A stretch of 64,000 bases of DNA from CAWCCP01 sp963701245. Lineage in GTDB: Bacteria; Patescibacteriota; Saccharimonadia; Saccharimonadales; UBA4665. A model generated the notes under the pieces. That model saw only the letters and a list, made by a program, of their open reading frames with translations. It did no database searches and was not told the origin of the DNA. Location of the stretch: contig OY969576.1 of NCBI GenBank assembly GCA_963701245.1, forward strand, positions 62,001-126,000, in the 5' to 3' direction. This document shows positions 24,857-33,163 of this stretch, piece by piece (position 1 is the first letter of the stretch; every line of letters starts with the position of its first letter). A program made the translations under genes and the position numbers.

Positions 24857-27157
24857 TTACTTTTTTGATTTTGACGATGTCTTCCTGTGGAAAGAACGGC
24901 GTTTGCTGGGAGCGGATTCGAGTAATGCGAGACCCTGAGCTTCGGTTAGTTCGGCAGGATCTTGGTCCTTGGCAATACGCACATTCTTTTTGCCGTCGGT
25001 GATGTATGCACCGTAAGGACCATTAAGGACTTTAATGCCATTTGCAAACTCTTTAATATGCTTGGCGGCATCTTTGGCAAGTTTTTGATTGTACAGTTCT
25101 TGGGCTTCTGCTTCGGTGATAAGATGTGGGTCCAGTGGCTTGATGGAAACGAATGTCGTACCAACTTGCACGTAGGGACCAAAACGACCAATGTTAGCCT
25201 TGATTTCTTGTCCATCACTTGTTTTACCGACTAGCCGTGGCAACTGAAGCATTTCAAGGGCTTGCTCAAGTGTCACAGTATCAATAGTCGTATTAGCGGG
25301 CATCGGTGCAAACGCAGGTTTTTTGCTTTCATCAGCAGTATCACCTCGCTGGAGCATTGGTCCATAGCGCCCAAAGCGGGCAAAAATAGGCTCTCCAGAT
25401 TTGGGATCAGTACCGAGTTCTCTAGCCTGGGATACTTCTTGGCGAGATATGTCGGCTGACTGCTCAACTAATTTATGGAAATCCTTATAGAAGTCAGTTA
25501 TCATACTGTCCCATTGCTGCTTGCCTTCGGCTATATTGTCGAAATCTCCTTCTACACGAGCGGTAAAATCGTAATCAACGATGCTGGGAAAATATTTCAC
25601 CAAGAAATCGGTCGTCACTTCAGCGATAGGAGTTGGAACCAGTTTCGCTCGATCAGCCCCTACGGTAACTGTTGTTTTACTCATCGTAACAGCTTTGTTT
25701 TCTAGTCGTAGTTCGGTAATTTCTCGTTCTGTACCGTCAAGATCTTTTTTCTCGACGTAACCACGGGTTTGAATAGTTGATATTGTTGGGGCATACGTAC
25801 TTGGTCGGCCGATGCCTAACTCTTCAAGTTTACGAACTAAAGCCGCTTCAGAGTATCGTGCTGGCGATTTAGTAAAGGTTTGAGTCGCGGCCATGCCATT
25901 GAGTGCCAGATTGTCACCAATGTTCACTGGAGGTAGCAAGGTATCATCTTTTGTGCCTCCATAGACTTTCATAAAGCCGTCAAATTGTAGGACTTCACCT
26001 TTTGCTAAAAATAGTTCCGGCTGATTACTGACTTTGATTGCTATTTCAGTACGCTCCAGCTTTGTTTCACTCATTTGAGACGAGACGGCTCGTTGCCAGA
26101 TCAGTTTATAAAGTTTTCGCAACTGATCATCAGCACCCGCCGTTAAGGTCGTGGCATTTGTTGGGCGAATTGCTTCGTGAGCCTCTTGGGCGCTTTGATC
26201 CTTCGTTTTATACTGGCGTCTTTGATAATATTCAGGTCCATAGGTTTTGGTTACATAGTCTTCAATTGCATTCAGAGCAAGTGAAGACATGATCGTGCTG
26301 TCTGTACGCATGTAGGTAATGTGACCGGCTTCGTAAAGTCGCTGTGCGAGGGTCATGGTTTGTCGAACGCTGAAACCGAGACGGCGGCTGGCTTCCTGCT
26401 GCAAAGTAGAAGTAGTGAATGGAGCCCCTGGTTTTCGAAAACCAGGCTTTTTCGTCACGTCTTTGATGGTATAGGTGGCATTTGCCGCTGTTTCAAGCCA
26501 CGTACGGGCCGTCTCAACGTCTTTTAACTTGGAATCCAGTTCTGCTGACAGTTCAGTTTTTCCTGCCAGAAAATCGGCTGTAACTTTATAGGAGCTAGCA
26601 GTGTCGAAATTTAAGATATCACGTTCACGTTCAACAATTAGACGGACAGCGACTGATTGTACCCGCCCGGCACTTAATCCAGCACGGACTTTTCGCCAAA
26701 GCACGGGTGATAACTCGTACCCAACCAATCGGTCCAAGACTCGTCTGGCTTGTTGCGCGTCTACCAACTTCACATCAACAGTTCGAGGATTTTTGATAGC
26801 TGCGTCAATAGCAGTTTTAGTGATTTCATGAAAAACAATTCGTTTCGTCTTAGTTGGATCTAAGTTGAGGGCATAGGCAAGATGCCAGGCGATGGCCTCA
26901 CCTTCTCGATCTTCATCACTCGCCAACCATACTTCACTGCCAGCTGCTGCTTTCTTTAATTCTCTTACGACCTTAACCTTGTCAGTACTAATTTCATAGG
27001 TAGGTTTAAAACCATGTTCAATATCAATATTGAGGCCTTTTTTTGGCAAATCTCTAATATGACCAAAGCTACTTTTTACGACATAATCCTTCCCGAGGAA
27101 TTTTTCAATCGTTTTCGCTTTGGCTGGGCTTTCTACAATAACGAGGTTCTTTGCCAT
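24857..27157 (-). CDS. topA: DNA topoisomerase I
   Basis: Type IA enzyme that relaxes negative supercoils. 766 residues. The TOPRIM domain shows VIVESPAKAKTIEKFLG near 6-22 and ASDEDREGEAIAWHL near 79-93; the catalytic Tyr282 is in GHITYMRTDS; GRPSTYAPTISTI follows. No Cys4 zinc ribbons are present. Instead the C-terminus has three repeats of the GRFGPM/GRFGPYVQ/GPYGAYI type, as in actinobacterial and candidate-phyla TopA, ending in a Lys/Arg/Ser tail. A TATACT lies 10 bases before the ATG. Confidence 0.96.
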   Translation of the reverse strand: MAKNLVIVESPAKAKTIEKFLGKDYVVKSSFGHIRDLPKKGLNIDIEHGFKPTYEISTDKVKVVRELKKAAAGSEVWLASDEDREGEAIAWHLAYALNLDPTKTKRIVFHEITKTAIDAAIKNPRTVDVKLVDAQQARRVLDRLVGYELSPVLWRKVRAGLSAGRVQSVAVRLIVERERDILNFDTASSYKVTADFLAGKTELSAELDSKLKDVETARTWLETAANATYTIKDVTKKPGFRKPGAPFTTSTLQQEASRRLGFSVRQTMTLAQRLYEAGHITYMRTDSTIMSSLALNAIEDYVTKTYGPEYYQRRQYKTKDQSAQEAHEAIRPTNATTLTAGADDQLRKLYKLIWQRAVSSQMSETKLERTEIAIKVSNQPELFLAKGEVLQFDGFMKVYGGTKDDTLLPPVNIGDNLALNGMAATQTFTKSPARYSEAALVRKLEELGIGRPSTYAPTISTIQTRGYVEKKDLDGTEREITELRLENKAVTMSKTTVTVGADRAKLVPTPIAEVTTDFLVKYFPSIVDYDFTARVEGDFDNIAEGKQQWDSMITDFYKDFHKLVEQSADISRQEVSQARELGTDPKSGEPIFARFGRYGPMLQRGDTADESKKPAFAPMPANTTIDTVTLEQALEMLQLPRLVGKTSDGQEIKANIGRFGPYVQVGTTFVSIKPLDPHLITEAEAQELYNQKLAKDAAKHIKEFANGIKVLNGPYGAYITDGKKNVRIAKDQDPAELTEAQGLALLESAPSKRRSFHRKTSSKSKK

Positions 27158-27317
27158 GGATTGCTATAGTATACGATCTTTGATAGTAAAGCGTAAGCTT
27201 ACACTGGATATAGGCTTTGTGCAAGTAGCGTACGTCTAATTTGCAATGAATCACCGATGTAAGTCAACAAATTAGTAGTCATTTAACCATATCGTAAAGC
27301 TAGACGCCAGTGCTTTT

Positions 27318-27575
27318 CTAACCGAAGTATTGATAGACCTTATAACCAACCCATATGCCGGCAAGAGAGCCGACGCAGCTTAGCATCAAACTCCAACCAC
27401 CGAACCAATTGCCGTGGTCCATTAATGCACCGAGCCAGCCACCAATCGTTCCAACAATAAGAATGCCGAGGCTAATGCTTATTTTCATTAGTTCCAGTGT
27501 AGCACTGGAGCGTTTCTTTCTCCCAGCTACCTTGCCAATACCTATTAAGTTTAAGCGGTAAATAAGTCGCGGCAC
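27318..27575 (-). CDS. Small two-helix membrane protein, AtpZ/AtpI-like
   Basis: 85 residues with a GTG start: a basic N-terminal 25 residues, then two membrane helices (about 33-52 and 62-80) rich in Gly, with GWLGALMDHG between them and SLAGIWVGYKVYQYF at the end. This matches the hairpin proteins of the AtpZ/AtpI type that help assemble ATP synthase or carry Mg. No ATP synthase genes are nearby, so the link is only by shape. A shorter start at ATG 27488 would give 57 residues. Confidence 0.5.
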   Translation of the reverse strand: MPRLIYRLNLIGIGKVAGRKKRSSATLELMKISISLGILIVGTIGGWLGALMDHGNWFGGWSLMLSCVGSLAGIWVGYKVYQYFG

Positions 27576-27595
27576 TTAACTTAGTAGGAAAGGAG

Positions 27596-27942
27596 TTAGT
27601 TCCGGAGTTCCCGTAATACGTCTTGGAGCAGACCATAAGCCCGTTCTTTATGTGTCGCTAGTAAATCAAACTTTGCTCTCCTTAACCCTATTAGCTCGTG
27701 TGTAATAACGCTATGAATTTCGTTTTCTTGGTCTACCCCTAGACGTTCAATGAGCTTACTGCGAATACGCGCAATATCTCCCAAAAATTCTTGCACGTAA
27801 TTTTCTCGAATCTTTCGCCAGGAGTAGTCGGCATAATCTTCTCCCTCAACAGACAGACCATACTGATGTATCTCTAAAACGGCTAATCGACGTAATAGCT
27901 GACCAGGTGTATGAACTGTCCCTTCTATTTAGGAGTTTTCAT
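27596..27942 (-). CDS. Conserved-looking helical protein, 5' end disrupted or non-canonical start
   Basis: An open frame runs from 27928 to the stop at 27596 (110 codons) but has no ATG, GTG or TTG until GTG 27796, although the upstream part reads as good protein (LLRRLAVLEIHQYGLSVEG). ATG 27942 lies just upstream in another frame (MKTPK then stop). One extra A in the AAA at 27928-27930 would join them into a 115-residue protein. So it is either a sequence indel, a broken gene, or a frame with an unusual start. The product is mostly helical and charged; I do not recognise it. It ends 20 bases before the AtpZ-like gene and is probably in the same operon. Confidence 0.45.
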
Positions 27943-28028
27943 CAAATCAGTTTGCCTTAAGAAAAGTAAAGTGTTTGTATTTTTCAAGCGTAAGCAGATT
28001 GATATATTAGCATAATTATTATTTAGTA

Positions 28029-28057
28029 TTGACATAAAGTCATACTTTTGCTAAAAT
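28029..28057 (+). promoter_or_regulatory. Consensus promoter of the structured RNA
   Basis: TTGACA (28029-28034), exactly 17 bases, TAAAAT (28052-28057) with an extended-10 TG just before it. Expected transcription start near 28064. No protein gene follows on this strand before the convergent pth gene. Confidence 0.85.
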
Positions 28058-28063
28058 AGCAAA

Positions 28064-28458
28064 TCGTGAATCATTTTATTATGATTCTTGTACCTTCACC
28101 CCCATTCTAACTCTTCTGATAGGCTAATTTAGAGTATCAGAAGAAATCGTTAGATTGTTTTAGAGCGTGCTTGGTCATAAGTTGTTACCCTCCGCTTAGA
28201 CGAAAGCATTTCGGTTTTACCGAAGACGCTCTAAAGCATACTAACCCCTTTAACTAGATCCCCCTTAGCTGTTTACAGCTCTCAGGGGTCCCCAATTCAA
28301 AGTGAGCCTAAACGGTAGTCGCTGAGGCTGACACGAGTCACATTACGTATAGACATCGATGTTTCACTGGGGTGGGTTGAAGGGACTGGCGAGAACTTCG
28401 GTTCTCGCCTAAATTAGGCCGGCGAGCGGTGCCCACCCCCTCTCGCCGGCCTTATTTA
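28064..28458 (+). ncRNA. Highly structured non-coding RNA, family not recognised
   Basis: About 390 bases without a significant ORF, between a consensus promoter and a GC-rich terminator. Helices I can draw: GAATCAT/ATGATTC (28068-28087); CTTCTGATA/TATCAGAAG (28113-28143); TTTAGAGCGT/ACGCTCTAAA closing a domain (28159-28235) that contains TTCGGT-TTT-ACCGAA; AGCTGT-TT-ACAGCT inside a CCCC/GGGG stem (about 28260-28290); CCTTCACCC near the 5' end pairing with GGG(T)TGAAGG near 28374-28383; and a 9-base-pair UUCG hairpin (28388-28409). GGGGTGGG (28369-28376) can also pair with CCCACCCC in the terminator loop, an 8-base-pair pseudoknot. RNase P RNA (GAGGAAAGUCC core), tmRNA (tRNA-like ends) and SRP RNA hallmarks are absent on both strands. 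Confidence 0.7.
28416..28456 (+). terminator. GC-rich terminator hairpin at the 3' end of the RNA
   Basis: AGGCCGGCGAG (28416-28426) pairs with CTCGCCGGCCT (28442-28452) around a 15-base loop, followed by TTATTTAGTTT. The T-run is interrupted, so termination may be partial; the loop is complementary to an upstream segment of the RNA. Confidence 0.65.
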
Positions 28459-28473
28459 GTTTCTGTGATTTTT

Positions 28474-29061
28474 TTAAACAATGAACATGCGAGTATCGCT
28501 TGGCAACTGTTCACCAAAGATATATTCACTAACTACGGCGTTCACTTCTTGAAACATATTTGGTAATTGTGACTGTTCGTCGGTCGAAAATTTTTGTAAT
28601 ACAAAATCGGCACTGTCTATCTGGGCTGGCTTTTTCGGTCCAATACCAATGCGGATTCGACCAAAGTCCTCACCGATGACGCCGATAATTGACTTAAGAC
28701 CATTATGTCCGGCACTCGATCCCCCGGTACGTGTTCGAATCTGGCCAAAATTAATATCTAATTCATCATGCAAAACGGCAATTTGCGAAGCGTTAAGTTT
28801 GTAAAAATCAATAAGTGCCTGTACTGCTTCACCACTCAAGTTCATGAAGGTAGTCGGTTTCATGGCAATGACCTGATGTTCGCCTACGCGACCTTTACTA
28901 ATTGCGCATTTTAAATCTTTCTTCAGGATCCATGGCTCCATTTCAGACATGCTTTTTACAAAGGCATCGAGACAGGCAAAGCCGACATTATGGCGAGTTT
29001 GATGGTATTGCTCACCGGGATTGCCCAAACCGATCAGTACTTTAGTTTTAGTGAGACTCAT
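28474..29061 (-). CDS. pth: Peptidyl-tRNA hydrolase
   Basis: Frees peptidyl groups from tRNAs dropped by the ribosome. From ATG 29061 the protein is 195 residues. KVLIGLGNPGEQYHQTRHNVGF holds the catalytic His and Asn; KPTTFMNLSGEAV, VLHDELDINFGQIR and GGSSAGHNGLKSI are all family signatures. An upstream ATG (29115) adds 18 residues that the family does not have and is less likely. It lies just after der in the same direction and converges with the structured RNA. Confidence 0.94.
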   Translation of the reverse strand: MSLTKTKVLIGLGNPGEQYHQTRHNVGFACLDAFVKSMSEMEPWILKKDLKCAISKGRVGEHQVIAMKPTTFMNLSGEAVQALIDFYKLNASQIAVLHDELDINFGQIRTRTGGSSAGHNGLKSIIGVIGEDFGRIRIGIGPKKPAQIDSADFVLQKFSTDEQSQLPNMFQEVNAVVSEYIFGEQLPSDTRMFIV

Positions 29062-29118
29062 ACTATAAAATTGTATGCCTTCACCTATCTGGGGACGCTT
29101 TTGTAACCATGCCATAGT

Positions 29119-30495
29119 TTATGTAGTTTTTGTTCGACCTTTCCCGGTGTATGTCGGTGATACACCGTGTTTGTGGGTGACGTGCTTCTCAATAAACCAT
29201 AGCTGAACTGCGGTGCCCTCAAAGCCATAGGTTTCACGCAGACTATGTTCTAAAAAGCGGCGATAACTCCAGTGAATGAATTTGGTGTGGCTACCGAATA
29301 TTTTAAAGGCAGGCGTTGGATTGTCGGTCTCTTGTACCATGTAATTTAGTTTGGGAGTTCGATTTTTTAAGCCAGCCGGTGGATGTGTGACAACTGCTTT
29401 TGTCAGCCAAGTATTGAGTTCACGGGTTGGAATGATACGATGTCTTTCTGAATCTATGTCTAGGCATAGCTGAAAGAGTTTGGTAACGTTTTGTCCCGTC
29501 ACTGCCGACGTAAAGACGAGCGGTGCCCATGGCACAAATTGAAAATCAACTTTCACTTGTGGGTAGAGGGTATCTCTTGTAAATGAATTTTTCTCTTCGG
29601 CAATGTCCCATTTACTGATCACCAGGATTAAACCTTTACCAGAATCTTTCACCATACCGGCAATTTTTTGATCCAATTGGACGCTTGGTTCATTCACGTC
29701 GATTAAGAGTAGACAAATGTCAGCCTGTTCAATAGCCTGTAATGTTCTAATCACACTGAAATGCTCAATTCCCTGGCCGATTTTCCCTGGCCGTCTGATA
29801 CCGGCGGTGTCCATGAGCTCTATTTCTCGGTTTTCAAAACGGACAATTGATCGGTTGACGTCTCTTGTGGTCCCAGCTCTGTCGGCAACAATAGCCTGTT
29901 GTTTCTTGGACAGACTGTTAAATAGTTGGGATTTACCCACATTTGGTCGGCCGACTATGGCAAGTCGTAAACGGTCATCATCGTCTTTCAATACGGCCTT
30001 CGGAATAATCTCAATGAGTGCTTCTAGGACCTCGTTTATGCCCCGACCCTGAGTTGCTGATGTGGGGAGAATGGTTTTGATACCGAGACGAGCAAATTTC
30101 TCAATATCCGTATCCTTCGCTTTGTCGGCTTTATTCACTATAAGAAAGACTGGTTTTTGACTTTTTAAAGCGATTTTGGCAACTTTACGATCTTCTTCGG
30201 TAATTGGAATATCGGCTTCCACGACAACCCAAATCACATCAGCACTGTCGGCTGCTTGTAAAATCTGTTCTTGAATAGTGAATTCAAAGTCATCCAAAGG
30301 GTTCTTCATGCCAGCGGTGTCAACTATCCAGAATTGCTGGTGCCGAAATTCCGCTTTGCCCATGATGCTGTCACGAGTCGTCCCAGCTTCGCGGGCGACG
30401 ATTGCTTCACGCCGATTTAAAATTGCATTAAATAAGCTGGACTTGCCAACATTCGCTCGACCGACAATTGCAATGATTGGTAATTTTTTTGCCAC
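29119..30495 (-). CDS. der: Ribosome-assembly GTPase Der (EngA)
   Basis: Essential double GTPase of 50S assembly, 458 residues. First G domain: GRANVGKSSLF near 12, DTAGM near 57, NKAD near 119. Second: GRPNVGKSQLF near 186, DTAGIRRPG near 235, SKWD near 299. A KH-like C-terminal domain follows. The start is GTG, and TATACT (complement of 30503-30508) lies 7 bases upstream, one of the clearest leaderless arrangements on the minus strand. Confidence 0.95.
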   Translation of the reverse strand: MAKKLPIIAIVGRANVGKSSLFNAILNRREAIVAREAGTTRDSIMGKAEFRHQQFWIVDTAGMKNPLDDFEFTIQEQILQAADSADVIWVVVEADIPITEEDRKVAKIALKSQKPVFLIVNKADKAKDTDIEKFARLGIKTILPTSATQGRGINEVLEALIEIIPKAVLKDDDDRLRLAIVGRPNVGKSQLFNSLSKKQQAIVADRAGTTRDVNRSIVRFENREIELMDTAGIRRPGKIGQGIEHFSVIRTLQAIEQADICLLLIDVNEPSVQLDQKIAGMVKDSGKGLILVISKWDIAEEKNSFTRDTLYPQVKVDFQFVPWAPLVFTSAVTGQNVTKLFQLCLDIDSERHRIIPTRELNTWLTKAVVTHPPAGLKNRTPKLNYMVQETDNPTPAFKIFGSHTKFIHWSYRRFLEHSLRETYGFEGTAVQLWFIEKHVTHKHGVSPTYTGKGRTKTT

Positions 30496-30502
30496 GAGTC
30501 TA

Positions 30503-30508
30503 AGTATA
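30503..30508 (-). promoter_or_regulatory. -10 element of der
   Basis: TATACT on the minus strand, 7 bases before the GTG start of der and with no room for a leader. Confidence 0.55.
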
Positions 30509-30565
30509 CCAGTGATTTGACATTGACAAAAGTCAATAAAAATTTTCTACATTATAATTAACTTC

Positions 30566-31219
30566 TTATGGTAGGACTTCGAATTGTCCAACCTTGATAT
30601 TACCAAGATGGTACGGTCCAAATGTAGTGCGGTGTAGCTTGATCACTGAATAGCCCAATGCCGCAAATGTTTTTCGTATTTGTCTGTTGTGACCTTGGGT
30701 AAGCTGTACCAAATATTCCGTTCTTTGCAGATGGGCCACTTTCATTCGGGAGATGTATTCCTCTACCGGTAGACCTTTAATGATATGTTGTTGGTCTTCT
30801 ATTGTGAGTTCATGATCTAAAACTACTTGATACACTTTGGCCTTCTCATACTTTGGATGGGTGAGCTGGTTAGCAAGTTGTCCGTCGTTAGTAAGGAGCA
30901 ATAATCCAGTGGTGTCCTTGTCTAATCGGCCAACAGGTTTTAGGCTAGCGTATTTTTTTGGTAGTAGTTCATGTATAGTTTTGTTTCCCTGCCCGTTACG
31001 TGAGGTGACATAGTGCAGTGGTTTATGAAATAGAATTGTCGTCACTGCTGGAGGTAGTTGTAGAAGTTTCCCATGCAAGCGAACAGAATCGCCGGGTTTT
31101 ACATCATACCCCACTTCAACTGAGCTATCATTGACGCGTACTTGACCCAATGTAATTGCTTGATCGGCCGCTCTTCGACTCAAGCCGCTCGCAAGAGCCA
31201 CATATTTATTTAGACGCAT
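30566..31219 (-). CDS. Pseudouridine synthase of the RsuA/RluB/RluE family
   Basis: 217 residues: an N-terminal S4 RNA-binding domain (RLNKYVALASGLSRRAADQAI, about 2-22, continuing to 50) and the catalytic domain with GRLDKDTTGLLLLTNDG, where Asp100 is the nucleophile, then LTQGHNRQIRKTFAALGY. The family makes single pseudouridines in 16S or 23S rRNA; the RluB type (23S U2605) is the best guess from the order S4 plus this motif, but RsuA cannot be ruled out. Confidence 0.88.
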   Translation of the reverse strand: MRLNKYVALASGLSRRAADQAITLGQVRVNDSSVEVGYDVKPGDSVRLHGKLLQLPPAVTTILFHKPLHYVTSRNGQGNKTIHELLPKKYASLKPVGRLDKDTTGLLLLTNDGQLANQLTHPKYEKAKVYQVVLDHELTIEDQQHIIKGLPVEEYISRMKVAHLQRTEYLVQLTQGHNRQIRKTFAALGYSVIKLHRTTFGPYHLGNIKVGQFEVLP

Positions 31220-31278
31220 AACCCTAGCTTAGCGATCTCTGTAATCGTTGTCACATTTTTGTTTTGTGCTTACTTCAG

Positions 31279-33108
31279 TTAGAGCGCAATACTATTCGGA
31301 TCAAGTGAAGGGTTTTCAGGAAATTGCTGAGCAGAGGATGAGGTGGTATCCGGAGTGTTCATAACGGTATCTATTGAAGAAGGTGGTGATGCCGCTGGTA
31401 ATTGATCAGCAGGTGTGTCGGTAACAACTTGAGGAACGGGCTCACCTTCGGCGGCCGCTTCTTTTGCTGCTTCAAGTGAGAGTAGCGTTTTTAAATCATG
31501 TTTAGGTGGTGCGTCAACGGGGCTGATTATTTTTTTATGGGCGATGGTAACGGCGTCATTTTTTGCGGCATCGGTGTTTGACGGAAGTATGACTCTTGAA
31601 ACAGGATCAAGCGGAGTCGAAGTCGGTTCATCGGAAGTGGGTACATGCTGTTTTTCCACTGAACTTGTCACTTTTTGTATGACAGGGGCGGATGGCAATA
31701 CTTCTGAAGGAGGAGCGACAGCATAGGGTGCAGTTGTTTCGGTGATTAAAGAGTTCATGGCATGTGCCATAATTTTGTCATCAGTGGCTGTTTTGGCGGC
31801 AGTTTCAGAACTAACAGCCAGAGATGCGCCTGGTGCTACCGGGATATTTAAGGCGTTCGCCTGATTGAGGTTGTCACTGATTTCGTTGGATGTCGTGCTG
31901 ACATCGGAAATTTCATTTGGTGGAGGATCGGGAGATGGCGCAGTAGTCGTGGCACCTTTCACAAAATCTTCAATTTTCGCTTCAACTGATGCTTCTTCTT
32001 GAGCGGTTGTTTGGGCGACGCTTTCTTCTTCTTTTGCCTCTTCAGTGACGTTTATCATTGGTGATTCCGGAGTATCAATAGCTGTTACGGGCTCATCGTT
32101 TAATGGTGGTGCCGTGGTCGCAGTTTCTTCTTCACCTTCAGAGACTGCAGCAACGGTCGGTGCTGGGGCTGCCACGATTGGCTCAGGTATAACTGGCGCA
32201 GGCGTAGCAACGGGAGCACTCACCGCTGGTGCTGTCAGAACAGGCTCACTCGTAGAAACGGCAGGAGCTAATCCTGCCGGTAGTGTACTGCTTGGCGATG
32301 ACACAGTTGGTGGCGCACCAGTAGTTGGAGGTGCTGGTGGAGCGGCGGGAGTCAGACTATCAATAATTGGCGGATAGGCGTTGACTTCAGAGACTGCAGC
32401 AACGGTCGGTGCTGGGGCTGCCACGATTGGCTCAGGTATAACTGGCGCAGGCGTAGCAACGGGAGCACTCACCGCTGGTGCTGTCAGAACAGGCTCACTC
32501 GTAGAAACGGCAGGAGCTAATCCTGCCGGTAGTGTACTGCTTGGCGATGACACAGTTGGTGGCGCACCAGTAGTTGGAGGTGCTGGTGGAGCGGCGGGAG
32601 GTTCAGGAGGCAATGGTGGTGGCACGGGTGCCACCGGAGGTGGAGGCGTAGGAGGTAATGGAGCTGCGGGGGGTATCGGCGGAGCCGGTGGTGGTGCTGG
32701 AGGCTCCGTGGTACCGACGGGTGGTTGTGTTTCTCCAGATTGATCTTCTAAAAGTTCATGTGCAACCGTAACAATATCTTCAAGCGTTACCTGTGATTTC
32801 ACAAGATAGTGATCAGCGCCAAGTCTGGTTGCTCGTTGCTGGTCGTCAGACTGCCCTAAGGCGGTGAGCATGATAACCCGAACTTGCTTTAATCCTTCGG
32901 TATTACGTAGAATGTCGAGCATTTCAAAACCACTTATTTTCGGCATCATTACGTCCGAGATAATAAGATCCGGTTTTTCATTTTTCGCGAGGACAAGAGC
33001 TTCCTCGCCATCGCTTGCTGAAATGATAGTATAGCCCTCAGCTTGTAAGCGCGCCTCGTAAATTTCTCTTAAGTTATTATCGTCTTCGACGAGCAGTATT
33101 TTTGCCAT
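31279..33108 (-). CDS. Response regulator with long Pro/Ala-rich duplicated tail
   Basis: 609 residues. Residues 1-122 form a complete receiver domain: acidic pair (LLVEDD), phosphoacceptor Asp52 (ISDVMMP), Thr (MLTALG) and Lys (YLVKSQ). No DNA-binding or enzyme output domain follows. Instead about 480 residues are Pro, Ala, Thr, Val and Ser, without a membrane helix, including an 83-residue unit present twice because of a 215-base exact DNA duplication. The tail is probably disordered. The gene follows the frameshifted kinase gene, its likely partner. AAGGA lies before the ATG. How it signals is unknown. Confidence 0.8.
   Translation of the reverse strand: MAKILLVEDDNNLREIYEARLQAEGYTIISASDGEEALVLAKNEKPDLIISDVMMPKISGFEMLDILRNTEGLKQVRVIMLTALGQSDDQQRATRLGADHYLVKSQVTLEDIVTVAHELLEDQSGETQPPVGTTEPPAPPPAPPIPPAAPLPPTPPPPVAPVPPPLPPEPPAAPPAPPTTGAPPTVSSPSSTLPAGLAPAVSTSEPVLTAPAVSAPVATPAPVIPEPIVAAPAPTVAAVSEVNAYPPIIDSLTPAAPPAPPTTGAPPTVSSPSSTLPAGLAPAVSTSEPVLTAPAVSAPVATPAPVIPEPIVAAPAPTVAAVSEGEEETATTAPPLNDEPVTAIDTPESPMINVTEEAKEEESVAQTTAQEEASVEAKIEDFVKGATTTAPSPDPPPNEISDVSTTSNEISDNLNQANALNIPVAPGASLAVSSETAAKTATDDKIMAHAMNSLITETTAPYAVAPPSEVLPSAPVIQKVTSSVEKQHVPTSDEPTSTPLDPVSRVILPSNTDAAKNDAVTIAHKKIISPVDAPPKHDLKTLLSLEAAKEAAAEGEPVPQVVTDTPADQLPAASPPSSIDTVMNTPDTTSSSAQQFPENPSLDPNSIAL
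32136..32350 (-). repeat. Copy 1 of a 215-base exact direct repeat
   Basis: Identical base for base to 32385-32599 as far as I can compare by eye. The offset is 249 bases (83 codons), so the frame is kept. It lies in the Pro/Ala-rich tail of the response regulator. Confidence 0.9.
32385..32599 (-). repeat. Copy 2 of a 215-base exact direct repeat
   Basis: Second copy, separated from the first by 34 unique bases. Lack of any silent difference implies a recent duplication or gene-conversion-like upkeep; an assembly artefact is also possible. Confidence 0.9.
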
Positions 33109-33163
33109 CTAATAGTTCCTTATGCTTTTGATCTAGCTTATGGTTAGGATAAGTTTTATTGTA

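Noticed and set aside
28064..28460. RNase P RNA, tmRNA or SRP RNA for the structured RNA
   Set aside because: None of the near-universal cores (GAGGAAAGUCC with its partner, tRNA-like GG..TTCGA ends with CCA, or the SRP GGAA/AGCAG core) appears on either strand. A divergent member cannot be fully excluded without covariance search.
32045..32743. Long Gly-rich plus-strand frames that look like PE_PGRS-type proteins
   Set aside because: They are the antisense of the Pro/Ala-rich tail of the response regulator; the receiver domain on the minus strand proves the coding strand.
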